Shown here in pieces: positions 9,698-16,544 of a stretch of 64,000 nt of DNA; positions within the stretch are counted from its first letter, which is position 1; every line of letters begins with the position of its first letter. The notes below the pieces were generated by a model. The model saw nothing but the letters and a program-made list of their open reading frames with translations. It did no database searches and was not told the origin of the DNA. Both the position numbers and the translations under genes were made by a program. This DNA is from an uncultured Lachnospiraceae bacterium (GTDB lineage: Bacteria; Bacillota; Clostridia; Lachnospirales; Lachnospiraceae): contig CANTEG010000007.1 of NCBI GenBank assembly GCA_947652735.1, positions 62,001 to 126,000 of the forward strand, read 5' to 3'.

Positions 9698-9719
9698 TAA
9701 ATTACGTTAGGAGATAAAA

Positions 9720-10379
9720 ATGTCTACACCGGTTGTTGTTTTAATTATAATAGGTATTGTTTTTATATTTGTCAGCTATATATTTTCAGAAACGCTTGAG
9801 CAATCAATGAATATAGAGCAAGGACCTGTCAAAATTCCAGATGAATTGAGTGAGGAGCAAAAAGAGAAAATAGCAAAAATGATAAATGATTATATGGCTT
9901 CCTCTGTTGATGGAAGATTAGATGAGATAGAGGAAAAGTTTTCAGAAATTGTCAACCAGAAAACTCTTGCTTTAGGTGATTATGCAGTTTCCGTCAATGA
10001 GGAGATATCAAGAAATCATAATGAAGTCATGTTTTTGTACAGCATGTTATCCGACAAGCAGAAGGAAATCATGTCTACGGCAACTGTTGTTGACGAATAT
10101 CGAAAAGAAGTTGAGGAGTTTGTTGCAAGGAATAATATTGCAGTTGCGCCAAACAGCTCCGAAAATGAGCTGGAAAGTGAAATGAAGGAAGTGGAAGATG
10201 ACATACTTGAGAATACCGAGGCAGAGACAATTACGCCTGAGGTAGACAGCAGCAAGGATGTTATTTTGGAGATGCACAAGTCTGGACTTAGTATTCTTGA
10301 AATCGCCAAGCATCTTGGTCTTGGAGTAGGTGAGGTAAAACTTGTTGTAGACTTATATCAAGGAGAAGTACAATCATGA
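9720..10379 (+). CDS. SwrB-like single-pass membrane protein (DUF6115-type)
   Basis: One N-terminal membrane helix (about residues 5-23), a charged coiled-coil middle, an acidic linker, and a C-terminal helix-turn-helix-like segment (ILEMHKSGLSILEIAKHLGL...GEVKLVVDLYQ). This layout and the location fliA-...-here-...-rpsB match Bacillus SwrB (YlxL), which activates flagellar assembly after sigD. Sequence identity to SwrB could not be measured, so no symbol is given. The stop overlaps the next start (ATGA). Confidence 0.65.
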   Translation: MSTPVVVLIIIGIVFIFVSYIFSETLEQSMNIEQGPVKIPDELSEEQKEKIAKMINDYMASSVDGRLDEIEEKFSEIVNQKTLALGDYAVSVNEEISRNHNEVMFLYSMLSDKQKEIMSTATVVDEYRKEVEEFVARNNIAVAPNSSENELESEMKEVEDDILENTEAETITPEVDSSKDVILEMHKSGLSILEIAKHLGLGVGEVKLVVDLYQGEVQS

Positions 10380-11002
10380 AATTAAAATATTTTATAAGAG
10401 GGCTTGGTACCGGAATTATATTTGGTGCTGTGATTTTATTAGTTGCATATATGACAGGCGGTGCATACAAAATTTCTGATGAGGAAATCATAAAAAGAGC
10501 TGAGAAGCTTGGTATGGTGCAGGATGACAATAGTATTATTGCATCATCAGGCTCTGCAAGCGGAACGTCAGATAAGACTTCCACCGAGAAAACACCTGCA
10601 ACTGAAAAGCGTACGACCGAAGAATTATCAACAAGTGAGTTGACAACGGAAGCACCTACAACAGAGGCACCTACAACCGAACAGACAACGACAGAGGCAC
10701 CTACGACAGAAAAACCTACAACAGAGGCACCTACAACGGAAGCACCTACAACAGAGAGAGTTACTACAGAAAATCCGGGAGACGGAGATTATGTGAAAGC
10801 AACCATAACCGTACAGGCAGGAATGGGTTCTTATGAGGTTGCCTTGTTGCTTCAGAATGCAGGAATTATAGAGAGTGCAAGTGATTTTGATGTGTATCTG
10901 AACAGAAATGGTTATTCAACTCAGATACGAATTAAATCACAAGAGTTTAACAGTAACATGACTTATGAGGAAATTGCAAAGCTCCTCATAAAGGAAAATT
11001 AG
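10376..11002 (+). CDS. Membrane protein with Thr/Glu/Pro repeats and MltG (YceG) LysM-like domain
   Basis: An N-terminal membrane helix (about 7-27) is followed by a low-complexity stalk of TEAPTTE repeats (about residues 75-130, encoded at 10641-10770). A C-terminal domain (about 140-208: ITVQAGMGSYEVALLLQNAG, then DFDVYLNRNGY and TYEEIAKLL) resembles the LysM-like subdomain of the endolytic transglycosylase MltG. The MltG catalytic domain is absent, so it is more likely a wall-binding or partner protein than an enzyme. It overlaps the upstream gene by four bases and ends the flagellar operon. Confidence 0.65.
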   Translation: MKLKYFIRGLGTGIIFGAVILLVAYMTGGAYKISDEEIIKRAEKLGMVQDDNSIIASSGSASGTSDKTSTEKTPATEKRTTEELSTSELTTEAPTTEAPTTEQTTTEAPTTEKPTTEAPTTEAPTTERVTTENPGDGDYVKATITVQAGMGSYEVALLLQNAGIIESASDFDVYLNRNGYSTQIRIKSQEFNSNMTYEEIAKLLIKEN

Positions 11003-11094
11003 TGAAATCTGAGCTGGAGCTTAAGCGTATCGAAGTTGGGTTTAAACGAACTTATAACATTATATGAAATAAATATATAAATATGTTTCAGAAT

Positions 11095-11126
11095 AAAAAG
11101 TGCTTGCGGGCACTTTTTATTTGTGT
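11095..11126 (+). terminator. Terminator of the flagellar/chemotaxis operon
   Basis: Stem AAAAAGTGC (11095-11103), loop TTGCGG, stem GCACTTTTT (11110-11118), then further T residues. A nine-base perfect stem plus U-tract is a clear intrinsic terminator about 90 bases after the last flagellar-operon gene. Confidence 0.85.
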
Positions 11127-11132
11127 TATAAT
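11104..11132 (+). promoter_or_regulatory. Putative rpsB promoter nested in the terminator
   Basis: The -10 TATAAT (11127-11132) is perfect. The -35, TTGCGG (11104-11109), is weak, at 17-base spacing, and coincides with the loop of the upstream terminator. Transcription from here would give a 5' leader of about 140 nt before rpsB. That leader shows no riboswitch I can name, though autoregulatory S2 leaders are known in Firmicutes. Confidence 0.55.
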
Positions 11133-11279
11133 CAGCTTTGTGTGAAAAAACATGTGGGTGGATAAGTAGATTGGTGCCATCATAACGCAGATGGTTTCTA
11201 CGAAATAAAAATATCCAAATTTTGTCTGACAAGGACATATTTTGAAATCCACAGAAGTGAAAAACCAAGGAGGTATATT

Positions 11280-12029
11280 ATGAGCGTTATTTCAATGAAA
11301 CAGTTACTGGAGGCAGGTGTTCATTTTGGACATCAGACAAGAAGATGGAATCCTAAGATGGCTGAGTATATTTATACTGAGCGTAACGGAATTTACATCA
11401 TTGACTTACAGAAGTCTGTAGGTAAGGTAGATGAGGCATACAAGGCAGTTCTTGATTGTGTTTCAGAAGGTGGAAAGGTTCTTTTTGTTGGTACAAAGAA
11501 GCAGGCTCAGGATTCTGTTAAATCAGAGGCAGAGAGATGTGGCATGTATTATGTTAACCAGAGATGGTTAGGTGGTATGCTTACAAACTTTAAGACAATC
11601 CAGACAAGAATTGACAAGCTGAGAAAGTATGAGGCTATGGAGGCTGACGGTACTTTTGACGTTCTTCCTAAGAAGGAAGTAATTGAGATTAAGAAAGAGA
11701 TGGATAAGCTTCAGAAGAACCTTGGCGGTATCAAGGATATGAAGACGATTCCTGATATGATATTTGTAGTTGACCCACGCAAGGAAAAGAACTGCGTACA
11801 GGAAGCGCATACACTTGGAATTCCACTTGTTGGTATTGCGGATACAAACTGTGATCCTGAGGAATTGGATTATGTAATTCCTGGAAATGACGATGCAATC
11901 AGAGCAGTAAAGCTTATCGTATCTAAGATGGCAGATGCTGTTATTGAGGCAAATCAGGGCGTGGATGCTGTAACTCCTGAGGAGGCAGAGTCTATGGCAG
12001 CAGATGAGGAAGCAGCAGAAGAAGAGTAA
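11280..12029 (+). CDS. rpsB: 30S ribosomal protein S2
   Basis: Small-subunit ribosomal protein required for S1/mRNA docking on the 30S platform. Signature stretches [38 protein letters not shown] and [14 protein letters not shown] are present. 249 residues with an acidic C-terminal tail is normal. The AAGGAGG site is strong. It is followed by tsf 35 bases later, the usual rpsB-tsf pair. Confidence 0.98.
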   Translation: MSVISMKQLLEAGVHFGHQTRRWNPKMAEYIYTERNGIYIIDLQKSVGKVDEAYKAVLDCVSEGGKVLFVGTKKQAQDSVKSEAERCGMYYVNQRWLGGMLTNFKTIQTRIDKLRKYEAMEADGTFDVLPKKEVIEIKKEMDKLQKNLGGIKDMKTIPDMIFVVDPRKEKNCVQEAHTLGIPLVGIADTNCDPEELDYVIPGNDDAIRAVKLIVSKMADAVIEANQGVDAVTPEEAESMAADEEAAEEE

Positions 12030-12064
12030 TTGAACATAATTTGATAATTAGGAGGACTATATAG

Positions 12065-13003
12065 ATGGCAGCTATTTCAGCTAGTATGGTTAAAGAGTTA
12101 AGAGAAATGTCAGGTGCCGGAATGATGGACTGTAAGAAGGCTCTTACAGAGACTGACGGTGATTTTGATAAGGCATTGGAGTTCCTTAGAGAGAAAGGAC
12201 TTGCAACTGCACAGAAAAAGGCAGGAAGAATTGCAGCAGAGGGTATTGTTGCAACAACAGTTATTGACGGTGGAAAGACAGCAGCAATCGTTGAGGTGAA
12301 TGCCGAGACTGATTTCGTAGCAAAGAATGATGTATTCCAGGGATATGTAAGAGAGGTTATTGACCAGCTCGTTACAAGTGCTTCAGAGGATGTTGATACT
12401 TTCAAGGCAGAGAAGTGGGCAAAAGACCCATCTATGACTGTTGAGGAAAAGCATGCTGCAATGATTGCTAAAATTGGTGAGAATATGACAATCAGAAGAT
12501 TTGAGAGAATCAAATCAGAGGGTATTGTTGTATCATATATCCATGCGGGCGGAAAAATTGGTGTTCTTGTTGAGGCTGATACAGACGGCTCAGGCGAGGC
12601 TATCGAGGAGTGCTTAAAGAACGTAGCAATGCAGGTTGCAGCAATGAATCCGAAGTATGTTTCAACTGATGAAGTATCTGAGGAATACAAGGCACATGAG
12701 CTTGAAATTCTTGTTGCACAGGCTAAAAACGACCCTAAGAATGCAAGCAAGCCTGATAATATCATCGAGAAGATGGTACAGGGACGTCTTAATAAGGAGC
12801 TTAAGGAAGTTTGTCTTCTTGAGCAGGAGTACGTTAAGGCTGAGAACAAGGAAAATGTTGCTTCATATGTAGCATCTGTTGCTAAGGCACAGGGATGCAA
12901 GCTTTCGCTTAAGAGATTTGTCCGTTTTGAGACAGGTGAAGGTCTTGAGAAGAAGAATGAGGACTTTGCAGCAGAGGTTGCAGCTCAGATGGCTGGAAAC
13001 TAA
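12065..13003 (+). CDS. tsf: Elongation factor Ts
   Basis: Guanine nucleotide exchange factor for EF-Tu. The N-terminal UBA-like helix bundle contains VKELREMSGAGMMDCKKAL, and the core has the EF-Tu contact motif AETDFVAKND. A second core subdomain follows and the C terminus ends EVAAQMAGN. 312 residues is normal. The ribosome site is AGGAGG, and a strong terminator follows at 13071. Confidence 0.98.
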   Translation: MAAISASMVKELREMSGAGMMDCKKALTETDGDFDKALEFLREKGLATAQKKAGRIAAEGIVATTVIDGGKTAAIVEVNAETDFVAKNDVFQGYVREVIDQLVTSASEDVDTFKAEKWAKDPSMTVEEKHAAMIAKIGENMTIRRFERIKSEGIVVSYIHAGGKIGVLVEADTDGSGEAIEECLKNVAMQVAAMNPKYVSTDEVSEEYKAHELEILVAQAKNDPKNASKPDNIIEKMVQGRLNKELKEVCLLEQEYVKAENKENVASYVASVAKAQGCKLSLKRFVRFETGEGLEKKNEDFAAEVAAQMAGN

Positions 13004-13070
13004 GCGAAGATGAGATTAGCAACAGTCGCATGAATGCATAAGTGAAGTTTGCTTGGTTATTATAAATGAA

Positions 13071-13116
13071 GAAACCCTTGTAAGTGGTGTGGAAATGCCA
13101 TTTACGAGGGTTTTTT
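13071..13116 (+). terminator. Terminator of rpsB-tsf
   Basis: Stem arms AAACCCTTGTAA (13072-13083) and TTTACGAGGGTTT (13101-13113), then T residues. It has a near-copy at 16298-16343 at the far end of the accessory island. Confidence 0.85.
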
Positions 13117-13139
13117 AATTATATGCTAGTTTTCATATC

Positions 13140-13168
13140 TTGACACTATTACGATGTGCCGTTATACT
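13140..13168 (+). promoter_or_regulatory. Near-consensus sigma-A promoter of the HTH/nucleotidyltransferase pair
   Basis: The -35 TTGACA (13140-13145) is perfect, the spacer is 17 bases, and the -10 is TATACT (13163-13168). Transcription would begin near 13175, so the HTH protein starts at 13203 and not at the earlier in-frame ATG at 13140. Confidence 0.85.
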
Positions 13169-13202
13169 CAATAGTAAAGAATCACTGAAATGGAGAGAAA
13201 AA

Positions 13203-13790
13203 ATGGAATTGACCAGTCTATTGAGAGAAAAACAGCTTTCTGTGTATCAATGTGCAAAAGAAAGTGGTGTGCCATATACTACCTTATTGGATATTGTAAA
13301 AGGAAAAACGAGAATTGAAAAGTGTACAGCGGAAACATTATATAAATTGGCGAAAACTCTCCATGTGGCAATGGAAGAGTTTCTGGAAGAACGCTTTAGT
13401 GAAAATCAAAACACACTAGATGCAAGAGATTTTGAAATTTATAAAAGTAATATCTGCCATTTAGTAAAAGATAAAGGAGATATTGATTTTATTATTGATA
13501 CTTTGAAAGATAATCAAATAAGAATTTATTGGGAAAGAAAGTGGTATCCGGAAAGTTTTTATCTTTTGGCAATGGTGGATTATTTAAGCAGGGAAAATAA
13601 CCTTCCGTTGTGCAATGACTATGAAGACATAAGGAATTGTACGCTGTCAGAACCATTATTTCCGAGGGATGTTATTCTTGCCGCAAAGTTGGATGGTTCA
13701 CTTGATGTGAAGGAACAGTGTATAAAGGAAGCACTTCCAGAGTTTATGAGATTTAATATAGTAGAAAGCGAGATAAGAAATGTCTGTTGA
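13203..13790 (+). CDS. HTH regulator, candidate antitoxin of a nucleotidyltransferase pair
   Basis: 195-residue protein. Residues about 1-60 look like an XRE/Cro helix-turn-helix (LTSLLREKQLSVYQCAKESG, then VPYTTLLDIVKGKTRI). The C-terminal half is an unnamed domain with the motif WERKWYPESFYLLAMVDYL. GGAGAG at 13192-13197 supports the ATG at 13203. It overlaps the next gene by 11 bases, and the pair has its own strong promoter, as expected for a self-regulated toxin-antitoxin or abortive-infection module. That function is inferred from architecture; no partner inhibition can be seen in sequence. Confidence 0.75.
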   Translation: MELTSLLREKQLSVYQCAKESGVPYTTLLDIVKGKTRIEKCTAETLYKLAKTLHVAMEEFLEERFSENQNTLDARDFEIYKSNICHLVKDKGDIDFIIDTLKDNQIRIYWERKWYPESFYLLAMVDYLSRENNLPLCNDYEDIRNCTLSEPLFPRDVILAAKLDGSLDVKEQCIKEALPEFMRFNIVESEIRNVC

Positions 13791-14508
13791 GAAAGGTTTT
13801 ACCAAGGAAAATCTGGATTATTATTTGATGGAATTGGCAAAAGAATTTCGGAAGAGAAATGGCAGAAATATGCCTGCTGAGATTGTGCTGGTTGGTGGAG
13901 CGGCAATTCTTGCCAATTATGGGTTTCGTGAAATGACTTATGATATAGATGCTGTCATAACTGCATCATCGGCCATGAAGGAAGCTGTTAATGCAGTGGG
14001 TGACCGCTTGGGTTTGCCAAATGGCTGGTTGAATGCAGACTTTAAGAATACAAATTCTTATAGTCCTAAATTATCACAATACTCTAAATATTACCGCACA
14101 TATTCCAATATGCTGAATATCAGAACAATTAGTGCAGAATATCTTGTTGCTATGAAATTAATGTCCGGGAGACGTTATAAGAAAGATTTGTCTGATATTA
14201 TAGGCATTTTAAGTGAACAAGAAAGAATGGGAGAGTCTTTAAGTTATCAGCAGATTGACCAGGCAGTAAGAAATTTGTATGGCGGATGGGAAAATATTTC
14301 TGACTATGCAATACAGGTTTTGAAAGTGGCATTAGATTCAGAAAATCTAAAAGAATTGTTTATGGAGCAGGAACGTGAAGAAGCATTATCAAAGCAGGTG
14401 GTACTCCAAGTCCAAAAACAGGAAGGGGAAAAGGTGGCGGAAAGTAATTTGGATGCGATTATCCAAAAAGCTTTAAGAAAGAAAAAGGATGGCAAGGATG
14501 CAAGATAG
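13780..14508 (+). CDS. Nucleotidyltransferase (DUF6036-like), candidate toxin
   Basis: Polymerase-beta-type nucleotidyltransferase. The GG motif (G39-G40 in VLVGGAAILANYGF) is followed by the metal-binding DxD (D55, D57 in YDIDAVI), the family's minimal active-site pattern. Helical C-terminal part; the last 40 residues are charged and basic. It overlaps the upstream HTH gene. Similar HTH-plus-NTase pairs include AbiE-type and MNT/HEPN-type systems, but this one fits neither name exactly. The substrate is unknown. The pair lies in an island bounded by duplicated terminators. Confidence 0.75.
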   Translation: MSVEKGFTKENLDYYLMELAKEFRKRNGRNMPAEIVLVGGAAILANYGFREMTYDIDAVITASSAMKEAVNAVGDRLGLPNGWLNADFKNTNSYSPKLSQYSKYYRTYSNMLNIRTISAEYLVAMKLMSGRRYKKDLSDIIGILSEQERMGESLSYQQIDQAVRNLYGGWENISDYAIQVLKVALDSENLKELFMEQEREEALSKQVVLQVQKQEGEKVAESNLDAIIQKALRKKKDGKDAR

Positions 14509-14543
14509 ATTGTAAAGCTTGAATATTATTTGAGTGGGAAGAA

Positions 14544-14732
14544 ATGATTTTATTATATATAAAAGAAGTTGAACAATCAAAAAGTTGGTCAAAATTTTTT
14601 GACCAACTTTGGAAGCGAAGTTTGCATGATTTATATATGGTAAAATTTGTAAAAAATGGCAATTTAATTAACTTTGACATTTTTAATGGATGGTCTGTAG
14701 ATATTAAAAAGACATCTATTGATTGGTTTTAG
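14544..14732 (+). CDS. Short ORF, possible C-terminal remnant of a toxin gene
   Basis: 62-residue AT-rich reading frame with a GGAAGAA site before its ATG. It spans a perfect 14-base inverted repeat (14581-14610) and a 32-base direct repeat. No family was recognised. It ends 21 bases before a TPR-like gene, a spacing that would fit a leftover toxin tip followed by its immunity gene. It may equally be a chance ORF created by the repeat. Confidence 0.3.
   Translation: MILLYIKEVEQSKSWSKFFDQLWKRSLHDLYMVKFVKNGNLINFDIFNGWSVDIKKTSIDWF
14561..14592 (+). repeat. 32-base direct repeat, copy 1
   Basis: An exact 32-base match to 16145-16176. Its last part, AAAGTTGGTCAA, is also the left arm of the hairpin at 14581-14610. 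The two copies bracket a 1.6-kb segment holding the TPR-like gene, the RHS fragment, the lipoprotein and the ParE fragment. Confidence 0.9.
14581..14610. repeat. Perfect 14-base inverted repeat (hairpin)
   Basis: AAAGTTGGTCAAAA (14581-14594) pairs with TTTTGACCAACTTT (14597-14610) around a two-base gap. The same core, AAAGTTGGTCA, recurs in both orientations at 16090-16175, so it looks like an element end rather than a simple terminator. Confidence 0.85.
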
Positions 14733-14753
14733 TCCATTATGGGAGAAATAATT

Positions 14754-15389
14754 ATGAAGAATTTATTAAAACATCGTCAGTTTGGTCAAATAGAAGAATT
14801 ATTATTAAGCCAATTAGAAAAAAGTAGTAATAATAAAGATTTACTAATGAAATTAGCAATGGTAAGGTTGCAGTTTCCTTTTGAAGATTATATATCTGCA
14901 ATAAATTATTTAAATGATATTATTTATATAGATAATTTTAATTTTGAAGCAATTATTATTAAACTCTATTTACAAAATTATTACCTAGCTGATATGGATG
15001 GAGATTTTGATAAAATTATATGTTGTGATTGGAAAGATGTGTATAAAATGGCGGTTGTATATTATATACATTCATGGAAATTTCATTATATTTATGATAG
15101 TAATGAAGATGGGAGGGAAAAGGAGATAGAGTGGCTAAAAAAATCAATTGAAATATACCCATATTTAGTTAATCCATATATTAAATTGGCTCGTTTGTAT
15201 GTAAAAAAGAATTGTTTAGATAAAGCTAGGCAATGCTATCTAAACGCTATTAGTTGTGTTAAATCTGTTGAATTTACTGATGAAGATGCAATAAATTCAC
15301 AGGCATTTATTGATGAGTATATTACGGGTGTTAGATTATCGAGTTTGAATTTTGAATCTTTAAAAAGGGAAAGCCAAAAAAGAACTTAA
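14754..15389 (+). CDS. AT-rich TPR-like protein, candidate immunity protein
   Basis: 211-residue helical protein. Segments such as LVNPYIKLARLYVKKNCLDK followed by ARQCYLNAIS have the spacing of tetratricopeptide repeats. No catalytic motif was seen. The start at 14754 follows GGGAGA at the right spacing; an earlier ATG at 14739 lies before that site. Base composition is visibly more AT-rich than neighbouring genes, suggesting transfer. The stop abuts an RHS-repeat fragment, so an orphan immunity role for an Rhs-type toxin is plausible but inferred. Confidence 0.6.
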   Translation: MKNLLKHRQFGQIEELLLSQLEKSSNNKDLLMKLAMVRLQFPFEDYISAINYLNDIIYIDNFNFEAIIIKLYLQNYYLADMDGDFDKIICCDWKDVYKMAVVYYIHSWKFHYIYDSNEDGREKEIEWLKKSIEIYPYLVNPYIKLARLYVKKNCLDKARQCYLNAISCVKSVEFTDEDAINSQAFIDEYITGVRLSSLNFESLKRESQKRT

Positions 15390-15595
15390 CTTATGTTTAT
15401 GACGAAAGGAACCGCAATATCTCCATTACCGATGCACTTGACAGGATAGTTAAGGTCACTAATGCTCTTGGTAAGACGATGGAGTATAGCTACGATAAAA
15501 TCGGAAACCTTACACGCTCCAAAAGCTATAGAAAAGGAAAAAATCATGAACACTATAAAATGGGTATCCTGTATAGGTCTAATCACAATCATTGA
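15389..15595 (+). pseudogene. Orphan RHS/YD-repeat fragment
   Basis: Reading from 15389 without a start codon gives TYVYDERNRNISITDALDRI, then KVTNALGKTMEYSYDKIGNL and TRSKSY, a textbook RHS repeat (YxYDxxGN, TDALGR-like). The homology stops near 15530, and the frame closes at 15593-15595. It begins exactly at the stop of the preceding gene in a different frame, so it is a recombined relic of a polymorphic-toxin core, not a working gene. No full Rhs gene is present in the window. Confidence 0.8.
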
Positions 15596-15875
15596 TTTAT
15601 CGCTGATGGGATGTGGCACCAGGGAGGCAAAAACTTTAAAAGCTCTTGCAAAAAAGAGGCAGGTACAGAAAGTATATATTGAGGAGCAGGGTGAGTATGG
15701 TTCATATTATGAGCAGAGCAGTCTGGATGCTTATTTAAATCAGGAGTTTTTGGAGAGACTTGCGGAACCTGTAAGAGATTGTATAGCAGATGTCAGCATA
15801 GAGGTAACCGATTTGACAGCATATGATGAATGGAATTATGCAACTCATATGATAAAGTCAGTGACCATATTTTAG
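15546..15875 (+). CDS. Small predicted lipoprotein
   Basis: 109 residues. The N-terminal signal (MNTIKWVSCIGLITIIDLSL) ends in a lipobox-like LMGC, followed by a charged soluble part. AAAAGGA precedes the ATG at 15546. It directly follows the end of the RHS homology, a position often held by immunity genes. Its C terminus runs into the ParE-like fragment in another frame, so the end may be a recombination product. Function unknown. Confidence 0.5.
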   Translation: MNTIKWVSCIGLITIIDLSLMGCGTREAKTLKALAKKRQVQKVYIEEQGEYGSYYEQSSLDAYLNQEFLERLAEPVRDCIADVSIEVTDLTAYDEWNYATHMIKSVTIF

Positions 15876-16063
15876 ATACCATTGAACGGTTGGAGCAATT
15901 TCCGGATTCCAGTTCATTTACCCCGGATGATTGGCTTGGTGGGCAGGGATACCGAATGGTAATCTGCAAAAAACACGTTGCTATTTATCGGGTAATTCAT
16001 GAAACAGTTTATGTTTATCACATTGCAGATACGCAGACGCAGTACACAAAATTATTTCATTAG
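15830..16063 (+). pseudogene. Truncated RelE/ParE-family toxin
   Basis: The 77-residue frame has the ParE pattern: ISDxILDTIERLEQFPDSS-like helix, then GYRMVICKKHVAIYRVIHET and VYVYHIADTQTQYTKLF. A TGA at 15827-15829 precedes it immediately, and the N-terminal strand and helix of the family are missing. No antitoxin gene is adjacent. It is therefore read as a 3' remnant of a type II toxin. Confidence 0.7.
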
Positions 16064-16089
16064 TAGTACCAACCAACTTAAAGCCCGCC

Positions 16090-16175
16090 TGACCAACTTT
16101 TCATTTTGACCAATTCAGAGAAGAAAAACAGTCAGAAAACAGGAAAAAGAAGTTGAACAATCAAAAAGTTGGTCA
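16090..16175. repeat. Inverted AAAAGTTGGTCA motif pair
   Basis: TGACCAACTTTT (about 16090-16101) and AAAAGTTGGTCA (about 16164-16175) face each other across about 60 bases. With the hairpin at 14581-14610 this makes four copies of one core sequence around the 1.6-kb segment. The rest of the gene-free stretch 16064-16544 holds the second terminator copy, a tandem repeat and a promoter. Confidence 0.75.
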
Positions 16176-16176
16176 A
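16145..16176 (+). repeat. 32-base direct repeat, copy 2
   Basis: Identical over 32 bases to 14561-14592. After the repeat the two loci differ completely, so this copy marks a duplication or recombination boundary. Confidence 0.9.
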
Positions 16177-16297
16177 CCCCGAAATCTATTCGGAGGAAAC
16201 ATATAAAAAGCCCTTTTTTAAGGAAAGTTACCAAACCGTCTTAAGATAGTTTGCAAAGTAGATGGGAATGTAAGCAATTAAGTAATGGTTATATAAA

Positions 16298-16343
16298 TAA
16301 AAACCCTTGTATGTGATTAGTTATATCATTTACAGGGGTTTTT
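16298..16343 (+). terminator. Second copy of the tsf-type terminator
   Basis: Stem arms AAAACCCTTGTA (16300-16311) and TTTACAGGGGTTTTT (16329-16343). The stem and the roughly 25 bases before it (GGTTAT-AT-AAAT) closely resemble the tsf terminator at 13071-13116. The loop has diverged. Confidence 0.8.
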
Positions 16344-16381
16344 GCTATTAGAATCTGAAAATTTGTAATGTTATACTTTGG

Positions 16382-16409
16382 ATTGTTTAGATGATATTGT
16401 TTAGATGAT
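16382..16409 (+). repeat. Tandem 14-base duplication
   Basis: ATTGTTTAGATGAT occurs twice head to tail (16382-16395 and 16396-16409), just upstream of the putative pepD promoter. It could be a regulator-binding duplication or a replication-slippage product. Confidence 0.8.
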
Positions 16410-16414
16410 ATTTT

Positions 16415-16443
16415 TTGACAATATTCTGATATTAAGGTAAACT
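16415..16443 (+). promoter_or_regulatory. Putative pepD promoter
   Basis: TTGACA (16415-16420), 17-base spacer, TAAACT (16438-16443). The -35 is perfect, the -10 fair. It would give a leader of about 95 nt before the ATG at 16545. Confidence 0.6.
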
Positions 16444-16544
16444 ATAAGTATCGTTGAAATCTGTCAAATGATACTGTTGTTTATTATGTTAGCTTATTGA
16501 TTAAAAGTGTATTTGAATGAGCTGACAGTCAAGGGAGGTGTGTC

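Noticed and set aside
10641..10770. Short regular repeats resembling a CRISPR array
   Set aside because: They encode in-frame TEAPTTE protein repeats, with no spacers and no cas genes nearby.
11992..12900. 302-codon antisense ORF opposite tsf
   Set aside because: EF-Ts motifs are unmistakable on the + strand; the Ser/Thr/Ala-rich antisense product is a composition artefact.
13140..13202. Upstream in-frame ATG for the HTH protein
   Set aside because: The ATG overlaps the -35 of the promoter; a proper ribosome site precedes 13203.
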